Assembly (NCBI GenBank): GCA_946807835.1
Contig: OX327699.1
Coordinates: 23,238,014-23,302,013 of the forward strand
Length of the DNA stretch: 64,000 nt
Direction: 5' to 3'
Source of the DNA: Ailanthus altissimus
Taxonomy: Eukaryota > Streptophyta > Magnoliopsida > Sapindales > Simaroubaceae
The translations under genes were made by a program, and so were the position numbers. A model generated the notes under the pieces. That model was given only the letters and a program-made list of their open reading frames with translations. It did not search any database and had not been told where the DNA came from. This document shows, piece after piece, positions 12,166 to 22,810 of this stretch. The stretch's first letter is position 1. Each line of letters opens with the position of its first letter.

Positions 12166-12360
12166 ATCTATACTACCTATATCATCATAATATCAATTAA
12201 TTTCATTTTTTTTAACTAATTGAGAAAAAACTTACAAATTGATAAAACTCGGTGTGTGAATTTTCCATCTTCAAATAAAACCACTTAGTTCTTCTATTAG
12301 AAAAATTCTCAATTCTCCTTTTGGGGCTTTGATTTTCACATAAAGTTATTGTTTTAATAA

Positions 12361-13224
12361 GAGTAAAGGTTATACGTACCTCAATATTTTGGCTTAAATG
12401 ATACTTTTACCATAATAAAATTTTTAGTACTCAATTTGTCAATTTTTGCTGTTTATTTGGATGAAAATTTTACTTTTAATAGTTATTTACTATTTTGCCC
12501 CTATTATTAACATACTTTGAAATAATATGGGGGAATGTACATGTGTTACCATATAATTTGGATACGTGTCACTATATAATTGATTAATTAGTAATAAATA
12601 AAATAATTAATAATTAATTTTTTTTACCATTATCGCTGTTTAATCGCCGAAAACAGCGACCAACTGGCCGTCATTTTCCGCCAACGTTAGGGCAGTATAA
12701 AATTTCAAAATGTACATCATTAGAATCTATTTTTTCTTATCTACACAATGGTAAGTCACTGCCCCTCTTCACCTATTTTGACCATTTCCTAATTTTTTTT
12801 GTCAAAAAAAACCATATAAAAATAGAATCCAATGATATAATTTGATTATTAGACTCTGTTTTTATACTTTTTTTAAATTTTAAAAATTCTTTAATAAAAA
12901 ATATAAAATAATAATCTACTAACACATGTCCAAAGTAACTAATCACATTTAGACACGTATTTTTTATTAAAAGTTTTTAAAATTATATTAAATTAAATTA
13001 ATAGATGAGATTGCATCACGTGTTCAAAAAGACAATGAATGGGTAAAATTGTGTCACGTGTCCAAAGTGTAATTTATTTTTATGACTAAATTACTCTTTT
13101 ACCCTTCAACTATTAAAACTAGTGGTAAAAATTAATGGATCGAGGAAAAATTGGATATTAAAATTTTTATTAGTGTAAAAGTGTCACTTAGGTCATAATA
13201 TTAGGATACAAATATCTTTTACCC
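12361..13224. mobile_element. Non-autonomous TIR element, about 0.86 kb (Mutator-like?)
   Basis: The left end GAGTAAAGGTTATACGTACC and the right end read on the other strand, GGGTAAAAGATATTTGTATC, begin an imperfect inverted repeat of about 80 bases that includes GACACTTTTAC/GATACTTTTAC and AATAAAATTTT. Flanking 9-mers TTTTAATAA and GTTCAACAA share 6 of 9 positions, a weak fit to an aged 9-bp duplication. The interior repeats the motif CACGTGT(C/T)CAAA several times and codes for nothing. Confidence 0.6.
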
Positions 13225-13579
13225 GTTCAACAATTGAAATGCAGGGAAATTTTTATTTATTAATAAATCAATATTTGAAATTATTCAATTTTGGATCGCA
13301 TTCTCTATCAAATAATCTAATTTCTAATTTCTCATAATGTCTATCTAAAATTCCTTCCAAAGCTCGCTAAATAATTTTTATGGATTCTGTCATTTCTTCT
13401 ATTCAAATTAAATAACAAACTAATGAATCTCCTTCTTTTTGCCATTGGACTTCCAAATCAAATTTGTCATAAAACTCATAATGATCAATTTTAAAGATCC
13501 ATTCTATTCTAGACGTTATAGCATTGATCCTAATAAACTTCAATTTATTGCTTATTCTCCATTAATAATATCTACTCTT
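13225..13579. other. Intergenic, no gene seen
   Basis: AT-rich with many stops in all frames. It has a vaguely plastid-like texture, but I could not match it to a gene. Confidence 0.4.
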
Positions 13580-13589
13580 TTAACTCATT

Positions 13590-13752
13590 CTAAAAAAAAG
13601 GATTTCGCATAATAAGTTTTTGATATTCAACAATCTAAAAAAAAAGGTTTTGCTTAATAAATTTTTAATATTCAACAATCTAAAAAAAGGGTTTCGCATA
13701 ATAAGTTTTTGATATTCAACAATCTTAAAAAAAGGGTTTCGCCATAAATTTG
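13590..13752. repeat. Tandem repeat, about 50-bp unit, 3-4 copies
   Basis: The unit, written roughly as GGGTTTCGCATAATAAGTTT followed by TTGATATTCAACAATCT and A7-9, is repeated with few changes. It makes the fortuitous minus-strand peptide pattern NPFF-LLNIKNLL repeat. Confidence 0.85.
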
Positions 13753-13765
13753 TATAATGTGCCAC

Positions 13766-14795
13766 TCCCCTTTAACTAGGAGTTAGGCAGTCCTTCATAA
13801 ATATCTTAAGGATAAACACCTTTTTGTTCTTCCTTTCTATATTTTCAGGGTAGGAATAATCAATATATCTTCTCTATGCTTTGAGCTAATGGTTTGCAGA
13901 GAAACTTGACCATTTCTAATTGATTAGACATGTGCAATTTATTTTCTATTAATTCGTCTTGTAATTTATACTTAAATTTCTTTTGTATCCACCTGTTTGG
14001 TTAATCAATAGTTTTTTTCTTTGTTTTGCAAAAAGAAACTCTATATTTTAATTGTGTGGGTATAAATTCAAGAAGAATATTAGGATATTCATAAAGATTT
14101 TTAATTCTTGTCATAACAATATTTAGTTTTCAGTTTACACTATTATTTATTTATTTGAATATTCATCTATAATTCTTCACTTCATAATCTTTGTAATATT
14201 TCTTTCAAAGACTTTCTTTTTTTACTTTTACCCCATTTATTTTGAAGAATTTGCATCAATATGGTCAGAGTAGCACTTCCTCTATTGTACCTCAGTTCAT
14301 ATGACTATTGCGTAGCACTCTAGTAGTAATTATCTTGTCTAATCATTAACAATGTTTTCACAAAAGTTTACACTACATCAATAAGCAAATAGAGCCTTGA
14401 CTTGGTAGCTTATAGGGGGTGTGTTCGTATTTGGCAAAGTTGAGTGAACGTATTCTTAAAGAAAATTATCTTTACATAAAAATGAAAGAATTTAGAGTAA
14501 TTAATAAAAAAAAAATATTACAAAATTAAAAGTGGTTGTAATCTATGATTTGACGACCCTAATTATAATATAATTTTTTAAAGATGTTAATTAACCAAAT
14601 ATACTTTTATTTATTGATAATATCTTTCATTTCGTCTTAATATGTTGTGTTATTTATGAATTTCTAATAAAGTAAAAGCCCCATATTTTGATTAATTTAA
14701 GTTTTGTGCTGCTTACTATTCTTTGAAGCCAATGAAAGGGTAGAATTGTCATTCCAAAGCTTATTATTTGATATTTTTCTATTATACCAAACTTG
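13766..14795. other. Intergenic, no gene seen
   Basis: AT-rich DNA leading up to the LINE fragment. The minus-strand open frame over 14697-15056 is only the antisense of the LINE. Confidence 0.5.
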
Positions 14796-14809
14796 TAATA
14801 ATAATAATA

Positions 14810-15661
14810 ATATTTGAAAGCAAATGCCGTAATTTCTTATGGCATGGAAGTAACCAGCAGGGGAAGAGAGGTTTAGTGGGCTGGAATGAGGTATGCAAAG
14901 GTAAAAAGAAGGAGGTCTTGGCATTAAATCTATAAGCTTGTGGAATTTAGCGGCAGTCACTAAACACATCTGGGAGCTGGTTGCTGTGAAAGCCTCATTG
15001 TGGGCAAAATGGGTATTTGATAACAAACTGCGGAGACTAAGTTTTTGGGGTATCATAAAGCCAATGGATGGTAGCTGGACTTGGAGGAAGATTCTGGGAT
15101 TGAGAAGTCAGATAAAACGATTGTTCTCCTATGAATTGGGCAACGGCAAGTCCTTCCAATTTTGGTGGGATCCATGGCTAGGTGGAGAATCAATAGTTAA
15201 TAAATTCCCCTACATAGAAATCTCCGATGCGGATATTTCTCGAGATGTAAAGGTTAATGAACTATGGCAGCATGGTCATTGGAACCTTCCTGACCCTTTG
15301 GACGAGTACACTTCTCAGGTATGGGACTATCTCCGCAAAAATGTTTCAATTTCTGAAAAAGAAGATAGAATTTTATTCACTGCAAGTTTCAATACAAAGT
15401 TTTCTATTGCGAGTACTTGGAGATGTCTTAAGAATAATGAGGCTAAGGTGAGATGGTGTAAACTGATATGGGGAACGGAACATATACCTAAACACAACTT
15501 CGTTACTTGGTTAGCTTTGAAGAACAGATTATCTACCAGAGAGAGACTTAAAAAATGGGGGGTTATCCCATCAGATGATTGCCCCATTTGTGGTAATGAC
15601 AAGGAAACAATCACACACTTATTCTTCCAATGCAACTTTTGTAGTGAAATTTGGCACAAAG
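14810..15661 (+). mobile_element. 5'-truncated LINE (L1-type) ORF2 C-terminal region, first part
   Basis: The translation shows post-reverse-transcriptase blocks of plant L1 elements: FLWHGS, VGWNEVC, LWNLAAVTKHIWEL, SFQFWWDPWLGG, then the zf-RVT-like region ending CPICGNDKETITHLFFQC. A one-base deletion near 14912 shifts the frame: the expected KKEGGLGIKS reads on only by changing frame. The RT and endonuclease domains are missing, and an AAT/TAA run at 14796-14812 marks the truncated 5' end. The reading frame is cut at 15661 by a solo LTR and resumes at 18528. Dead element. Confidence 0.9.
15657..15661. repeat. Target-site duplication CAAAG, left copy
   Basis: CAAAG directly before the TG end of the solo LTR, repeated exactly at 18523-18527. 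Confidence 0.85.
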
Positions 15662-18522
15662 TGTAGTAACCAGTATCCATAACCGGTAAGAATAAGTATT
15701 TATATATGTATAAATATACGTATTTTATTTGTATGTTGGTGATACTTGAATTATATATTGTTATTAGTAATATTTTTATAGGTTAAGGATATACGATTAG
15801 TATTGGGTTTATTTGTATGACTTTAGATTTATTTTAGGGACCAAATTGTTATACTTTGAAAGTTTTGGGGGCAAATTCGTAAATACTAAAAATTAGCCTC
15901 TTAGTATAAAAATACACTTTTAAACCCTAATTTACCATTTTTAGGTCGAGCTACCCATTTTAAGAGAGAGAAGAGAGAAATAGAGGAGAGAGAAAGAGGA
16001 GAAGAAGAAGAAAAAGAAGAAGAAATTAGAAATTTGAATTTCAAGAGGTATATCATACGTATTTCTCAATTTATTGGTATTAATTAAGTTAATTCCTTTA
16101 AGTTTTGATTTCTGAAAATATGTATAATTGAGGATTTGTTGTGTATTTCGTAAGATCATATGAGAATTGATGATGATCTATAAGATAGTTTGATAAATCA
16201 TGATGAATTATGGAATTTCTGCTGGATAACCTCTTGATCTAGGAATTTTATAAATTGTTGTGATTCGATTCTGGTTTTGAATTTTTAGTGTATGAAATTA
16301 GACATGTTTAGGATCATCTGAGACTTTGAATCGACTGAAAATCTCGGAAATTGAATTTGTAGTGAATTTACCAAAATGACCCTGGAATTCTGGAAATTTC
16401 CTGTGTAAACAGTATGATACAGTGGAAAATAATTTTTGACCTGCTGAATGATCTTTAAAAATTACGAATTTGTGGAATATGATAATTTTATATGTCTAAT
16501 ATGATATACTCGGAATTGAGAATTTGGATCAATGTGGTTGAAGTGTTATGAATTTCTAAAGTGTATCAGCTCATTGTAGTATTTGATTAACAGATTTTTA
16601 AAGTTATGAAATAAAATAGTTTTAAAATACTTTTGGCAGTTATTTGGAAGAAAAATATTTATCATGGACTGAGATATGTGTCAAGAGTAATTATGTGGTA
16701 GTTTTATAATTTTTGAGTTAGTATATGATTTTATAAAATTGGGAGATTGAATACTGTTCAGTAAGTATCTTGATCCTGTCAGGTTTGTAGTTTGGATTCG
16801 ATGGTGTGTATGGAATGGATTGTGTAGGAATTTTGATATAATATTCATATATAAGAAGTATATATGAGTCAAGAATGATATATTCTGATTTATGAGTAAT
16901 TGGACATCATTTGATGTATTAGAAATTTTTGTTAAGTGTAAGTGGTCAGAATGACAGGTTTTGAGAAACCAAATATTTAGACCAATTTGATGTGATAAAT
17001 GCATTGTGTATAATTTTGTAAGCTATTTAAAGTATTTTGTGTGAATTGTGAGGCTTATGAAAGGATTAATCTCCATTGATAGGTTAAGGAGATTTAAGCC
17101 TTGTAGCTGAAAGTGTTAAGAGGTAAATATACTAGACTTACTACTGGAATCACAATAAACATAATAATTGTTTTGTATGATTTTGTAAATAGGGTTAAGA
17201 ATATGTTTATGATATGTCAAAGTATATTTTGATATGAAATGTGAATATATGTTTATGAATGTGAGCATTGACATTGAGCATGGACATACATGTGTTTTTT
17301 TTTTAAAGTGAGCTTTCCAAAATAAGATGCGTTTAACAAAGAAAGCTTTTGAAGTGTAATATGTCCATGAGAAATATTTTGTGATTTGAGGGTACTTGAA
17401 CTCACTGTTAACTTAGTAGGCATTTTATGTGATTTGTGGAGCCTTTATGTGTGGCCTTTCCTTCGGGATTGGTATATGTTATGTGTTCCGTATGTAGGGA
17501 GGATCCTATTGGTACCTAAAGGAAGTGTGAGTCATCACATTCGTGTGGTGGCGTATAGGTACATGTGAGAGGACTCACCGATGATCAGGGTGAGGGTTTG
17601 GCTTTTACCTTCGGGCATAAGCGTTATATATGTGTGATTTAAAGACCTCACTTGTACTATTCCTCTCATACGGTATGTCACCTACGAGTGACATTTGGCT
17701 CATTATGTGATATGTGATATGTAAGTCCTACTAAGTAGTAGTCGAGTAATGGTATTCCTATTATGTGTTTTGAAAGAATGTGTAAGCGCTTACATGATAT
17801 GTGATTTGATAAGATTATGATTTTGATTGATCACAGCATATCATACATATGCATTATGTACATATATGTATTTGTATTTGATATATGAAAAACTAGTATG
17901 CTTACTGAGTTTTATACTCATTATAGTTTATGGTGATTTCAGGTAAATAAGGTACATGTGTGCTTAGCGGATTTGGCAAGGCTTCTGCTGTTCCTTGGGT
18001 TCCCTAAGTTGCTAGGTTGTTGTGTGTTTCATTTGGGGACACGTGGGATAGGATATTTGGTTTGTCCCTATTGAATAAATACTTATGTATTATTTCATTG
18101 TGTGTGGCTGGATTTGATTTAAGTTTTCAAAGTGTGGTTACTAGTTGATTTCAAGTAAGAATTTACAATGAATATATTATGGGCTTCCGGTAACAAAGTT
18201 GCTACTGGTGACGTAGTAGAGTGTTAATCTCTGAGAAAACTCTGCGTATCTCCGGTTTATTAATTGTCCCAGTCATAATTCAATTGTTATAATTCTGAAA
18301 GAAATTGAAATGAACATTTAAATATGGTCAAGAGAAGTTTATATTTATATGTTAAGTTATGGGTTGATTTTAGTGTTGAACTTACTAGCAACTTGCTAAG
18401 AATTTTTGTGTTGAAGGAAAGTTAAAAATTTTGTGTAATATTATTTATGAGTGCACATGCAGTATTATTGAATGAATGTAAGTGATGTCGTGTGTCGGAT
18501 CTTTTGGGTCTGGGGCGTGACA
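15662..18522. mobile_element. Solo LTR, 2861 bp, inserted in the LINE
   Basis: The block starts TGTAGTAACC, ends GGGGCGTGACA and is flanked by perfect 5-bp CAAAG duplications, as left by an LTR-retrotransposon integrase. No gag-pol or second LTR is present, so the element has recombined to a solo LTR. On the minus strand it begins TGTCACGCCCCAGACCC, reminiscent of long Ty3/gypsy LTRs; that family call is inference. Internal direct motifs rich in TATGTGATATGTGAT occur at 17690-17830. A pyrimidine/purine-biased stretch at 15960-16025 could be promoter or leader DNA. Confidence 0.88.
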
Positions 18523-18938
18523 CAAAGTACTAAGGGCGTGTCAACTCAATCAGTGCCCGAACAGATGGCAACGAGTAATCTCCTTCATTTGCAAAAAATC
18601 TAAAGGCAAATCTATCCTTAGTAAGATCAGAAGAGTATCGTTCTGTGCTACAATCTACTTTATTTGGAAAGGACGGAATTTGAAGGTTTTCCAACAGAAA
18701 ACTCCTTCTACAAGTGAAGTCTATCAAAAGATTAAGGATGTTATTTGGATTAAATGTATAAGTGCTGTAAATGGCCAAGAGATTGACCACATTGCAGTTG
18801 GATGGTAAATATAGTTAACTGTCTATGGGTTATATTGTCTTCTTTCTCTCTTTTATTAAATCTTTATTCTGTAATACTTGCTGGATTTAGTATTTATATA
18901 AATTTTTACTTATCAAAATAATAATAATAATAATAATT
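18523..18938 (+). mobile_element. LINE ORF2 C-terminus and 3' tail, second part
   Basis: Begins with the right CAAAG duplication. Removing the LTR and one CAAAG joins the LINE frame without a break: IWHK continues as VLRACQLNQCPNRW, then FCATIYFIWKGRNLKVFQ, a typical L1 ORF2 end, to a TAA at 806-808 of the 18-kb block (18806-18808). A 3' UTR follows, ending in an AATAATAAT microsatellite tail at about 18915-18938, typical of plant LINEs. Confidence 0.9.
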
Positions 18939-20400
18939 AATGGTCATTAATAATTAAGATATTAATATGATGTATATATAGATATACTTATACACCAAAT
19001 TTTTGCGGTATGACACAAAGTTTTTATTTATTTATTTAATGGAGGGAGAGACCTCCACTTTAATAAAAAAAATTATACTGTAAATTTTTTATTATTAAAC
19101 CCGACACATAATTTATACAGCAAAATGAGGGACCAGAATTAAGGAAAATACATGGGAACTATAGACTTAGGTAAAATCGAAACACAACTCATAGTTAGGA
19201 ACTTAAGGCGAAGACCAAACTGATGGTGTCCACACATGTCAGTGGACCCGTCTTTTATACCTAAGCTAACTAAGCAAGCAGATAAGATGCAGTAGTCGGT
19301 AGTCTAGAGGATCTGCTTCAAGTCCTTTTCACCTTATCAATGCATTTATAATCCCCCTAATTTCTTCCTTGAATATATTGATTACATTCGCAAAGCGAAT
19401 CCAATGAATTTGATGTCGTCGATTCCATTGAATCTTCACCACTGCCGTAATGGCGTTGGCATATATATATTTGCTAACTAACTTGATCATTATGCCGTCA
19501 TTGCTGAATCAGCTTGGCAGCTGGTACTGCCCTGGCGTTATGCCGCTAGCTAGTTTTGCGACCATCATAGAATGAGCGTAGTTTACGCGTTTACAATCGC
19601 ATAAAGGACGAATAAGCAAAACTATTATTCATATTGTTTCCAAAAAAAAAAAACTATTATTCATATGTTCTAGAACCTTATCTTTCTTCTGCGAATGTGA
19701 ATATTTGAACTATTGTCTATTGAATTCGTTAAGCAACTTTTTTTAAAAATGATTGAAGAAAGTTTAGTTTAATTGTAGCATTGGAATAAAGATCTAGTTG
19801 GAAGAAAAAAAATTATTACCCGTCGTGGGTATTGTCTCTAAACTATTAATCATAAATATATCCAACAAGCAAGAGTTGAAATTGCGAAATGAACGAAAAA
19901 AAGTCTACTAAAATAATTGAGAAATAATATGACGCAGAGAACATATATGATTAAATTAAACACTGTAAAAAGAATCTCGTAGCCCGTAGCTCCCCAACAA
20001 GAGTTCCGTCTGAATTCGGGGCACACAGAATAGAGAACAAATAGCCAGTAGATAAAAAGAAATGATAAATATTACTTTAACAATAACCAATTGCATCAGG
20101 ATCCAGGAGTTTAAGATTAAGAAACAATCATCATAGTCCCACAAACAAATAAAATAATAAAAAATAAAAAGATTCTCAAAGGATGTGTACAGTACAACCA
20201 ATTTAAAGCATTATCTTATATGTTTTGTTTAAATTCATTGCGGAGTCAAGATGTTTCAGACCCATGCGGCGAATAAAACTTGGACACCGACGATTCGCTG
20301 AGTCAGCATACAAACGGATCCAAAATCTAAATTTCCAAATGGATAAGCATATAATTGGTTAACCCAACCAAATTAACCATGGTTAAACCAATCCCTCCTT
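18939..20400. other. Intergenic upstream of the DnaJ gene
   Basis: No gene seen. The final 200 bases are the presumed promoter of the DnaJ gene, with short CATGGTTAAACC/GGTTAACC-like inverted motifs near 20358-20390. Confidence 0.5.
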
Positions 20401-20403
20401 TCC

Positions 20404-20410
20404 TATAAAT
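20404..20410 (+). promoter_or_regulatory. TATA box of the DnaJ gene
   Basis: TATAAAT in the context TTCCTATAAATCAACTC, about 60 bases before the ATG at 20465. Confidence 0.7.
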
Positions 20411-20464
20411 CAACTCCTCATCGTCTCATCCATCAACCACTCAACTGCTAACCATCTTATATCA

Positions 20465-20989
20465 ATGGCTTCCGCATCTTTCTGCTCACCCTCAACTCAT
20501 TTCATGGGCTCAAAAATTATCATCAACGAGCCTCATTCCCAGGTCCCCACGTCAGTCAAATTCGGCCCTCTTCGTGTATCAGCATCTGCTTGCGCATCAA
20601 CAACGGCGGAGAGAACAACAACAACAAGACCCCATCACATTGCATCGCCAGGCTCACTGTACGAGGTTCTGGGGATTCAGATGGGAGCCACGTGTCAGGA
20701 GATCAAGGCTGCTTACCGGAGACTGGCAAGAGTTTTGCACCCAGACGTTGCAGCCAACGTTCAAACCGAGAACACGGCTTACGAGTTCATGAAAGTGCAC
20801 GAAGCGTACGAAACTCTTTCAGATCCGGAGAAACGCGCGGATTATGATCGCACGCTTTTCAGGCGACGAAGGCCGTTGAGTTCTCCATACGCAATGTCGG
20901 AAATGGCGAGTACTACAATGGGCAACTCCTCGAATTCAAGATTTTCTGCGTATACACGGAGGACATGGGAAACTGATCAGTGCTGGTAG
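20465..20989 (+). CDS. Chloroplast J11-type DnaJ (type III J-domain) protein
   Basis: A single exon of 174 codons. Residues 1 to about 45 are rich in Ser/Thr/Ala with few acidic residues and look like a chloroplast transit peptide. Residues 64-128 form a full J-domain: SLYEVLG, the basic helix EIKAAYRRLARVLH, the HPD tripeptide at 92-94, then FMKVHEAYETLSDPEKRADYD. There is no Gly/Phe region, zinc-finger or substrate-binding domain, and the Ser-rich tail ends in DQCW. Small J proteins of this kind (Arabidopsis J11 type) stimulate stromal Hsp70. Start choice: the first ATG gives the transit peptide and lies about 60 bases after a TATA box. Frames inside it on other registers are shadows. Confidence 0.93.
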   Translation: MASASFCSPSTHFMGSKIIINEPHSQVPTSVKFGPLRVSASACASTTAERTTTTRPHHIASPGSLYEVLGIQMGATCQEIKAAYRRLARVLHPDVAANVQTENTAYEFMKVHEAYETLSDPEKRADYDRTLFRRRRPLSSPYAMSEMASTTMGNSSNSRFSAYTRRTWETDQCW

Positions 20990-22610
20990 GAGATTAGCTG
21001 CACAATTGGTTATCAAGACTATGTATTAACTTACTACTTTGCTAAGAAAAAAAAATATAATATAGTAGAAATGTAATGTACTCTCCTGATCTTATTTAAT
21101 TTCTGGGGATTACTGCTAATGTGAGTAAATATATTGTAATGTTTGTAATTGAAAGTTAAACCAGGCGGCATTTTAAACAGCCTGGAATTTAAGCAAGTTT
21201 GGCCTTTTTTTTTTTTCAGTTCTCCGGATGTCTCTGCTTATGATGTTTTTCTTTTGGTGGACCATGTTCATGTTTCAGATCTCCTGATTCAGTGTCAAAT
21301 CTAATTGTAGCAGTAAGCATAAGTTACTTTTAAATTCCAAGATGTATTGCAGTCCAGTTACTTAATTTTGTTGTAATGTGTAGAATAAAATGCATAAAAT
21401 TCAGTATCCTGTGCTCTGTTCCTCGTGAAATTGGATAACTGTTAACACAGAAAATTTAACTGCCTGCTCATAACATCTGAAAACTCTGCTCCTTGAACGA
21501 ATGTTATTACATCGATTTGATGAATAACAATATAAAAATCTCATAAATTATATTAAAGTAAACTTATGTTTGTAGCTATCTAGCTGGCTGCACCTCAAAT
21601 GATAAAGAAAATTGTATTGATTTGAAATCTGTAATGTCCTGCCAAATCCAGGCAAAGTAATGGATACGTTCAATATGTAACTTGAGTTCAGCGTAAAAAG
21701 CTCATACTTGACATGCAAGCGGTGGATGCTGCTGCGGTTATCAAACCAGTTAGTCTGAGCATGTACTTAACACGCCCTTAAATGTGTGTATATTTCCACA
21801 ATTCTGCTTATTAAATAATGTAGTCATTAGCGAAAGAGGGGCTTAATGGTTATGAGTCTGCGATCTGAAAATCTGGGAATCTGTTTTAGAATATATAGAA
21901 ATACAAACATGAGCTCCGAAGGGTGACATTGCAAGATTGAAGATACACAAAATCCATCTTCTGAAAGGTCCAGAGAGAGAGCCAACTGGATTAAATGGAA
22001 GCAAATGGCTGAAAACGTTTGAATAATACCATTAAGATTTAAGATGTTAGATGCCTGCCTTAAAAAAGGAAAAACCAAAAAATACAAAAACAAAAAAGAT
22101 AACAGTTTCTGTATGCCTCGCCGATCTGTTAGATGAAGTCGGAAAAAATGAAAAATATATCTATCAGCAAACATACGCTTCGTTTTACTTTCTGTTAGTC
22201 AAGTAAAGTTTTTGATCCGTGTCTCCATGCAACGAATAAAGTTCAAGTAAATCTTTTGATCCATGGTCTCCATGCAATCACTAAAGTTCTTAATTAAGAA
22301 TTTAACTTAGATATGAGGTGGAATATCTCTGGAATATTCATAATTAGAATTTGCAACATATAATTTGAGCTCACACATTCAATGTTTAATATTCTTTTTT
22401 TTTTAAATTTAATTGGGAGAAGACACTTGAGTCCGAGACCTCAACAAAACGAGAAAGTTGAGTTGAGACTGGAGACTGGAGACTGGAATGGAATAAGAAA
22501 TTCTGCTAGAGAATATGATTAATGGAGCACAGATCTATTAAGTTTAAGAAAGTAAATGAGGAGCTTTCAGGGGCGGACGACAATGTTCTTTATTTCACGT
22601 TAAACTAAAA
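20990..22610. other. Intergenic, DnaJ 3' UTR then promoter side of the DarP-like gene
   Basis: No further gene seen. A 7-bp minisatellite, GGAGACT about three times, lies at 22464-22487. The open frame over 21827-22174 (minus) has no recognisable domain. Confidence 0.5.
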
Positions 22611-22705
22611 ATGAGGCCCAAAAGCACGTCTAAGATTAAATCTAGCCGCCCACCAAAACCCAACCCAACCCAACTTCGCCTTCGGCTTAATTCAAATAGC
22701 AAAAA

Positions 22706-22737
22706 CACTGCTCACTGCTCACTGCTCACTGCTCAAT
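22706..22737. repeat. 7-bp minisatellite (ACTGCTC)n, about 4 copies
   Basis: ACTGCTC repeats back to back just upstream of the DarP-like coding start. It would fall in the promoter or 5' leader. Confidence 0.9.
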
Positions 22738-22810
22738 GCCATCCTTTTATTTATTTTATTTTTTTGTGGGGGAGGAGGTACACTTCAATACAGAGACGCG
22801 GCAGAGAAGC

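Noticed and set aside
13225..13760. Possible plastid ycf1/ycf2-like coding remnant
   Set aside because: Texture is similar, but no peptide block could be matched and every frame has many stops; only the tandem repeat is reported.
14697..15056. 119-codon minus-strand frame
   Set aside because: Antisense of the LINE ORF2 fragment, whose plus-strand translation has clear family motifs.
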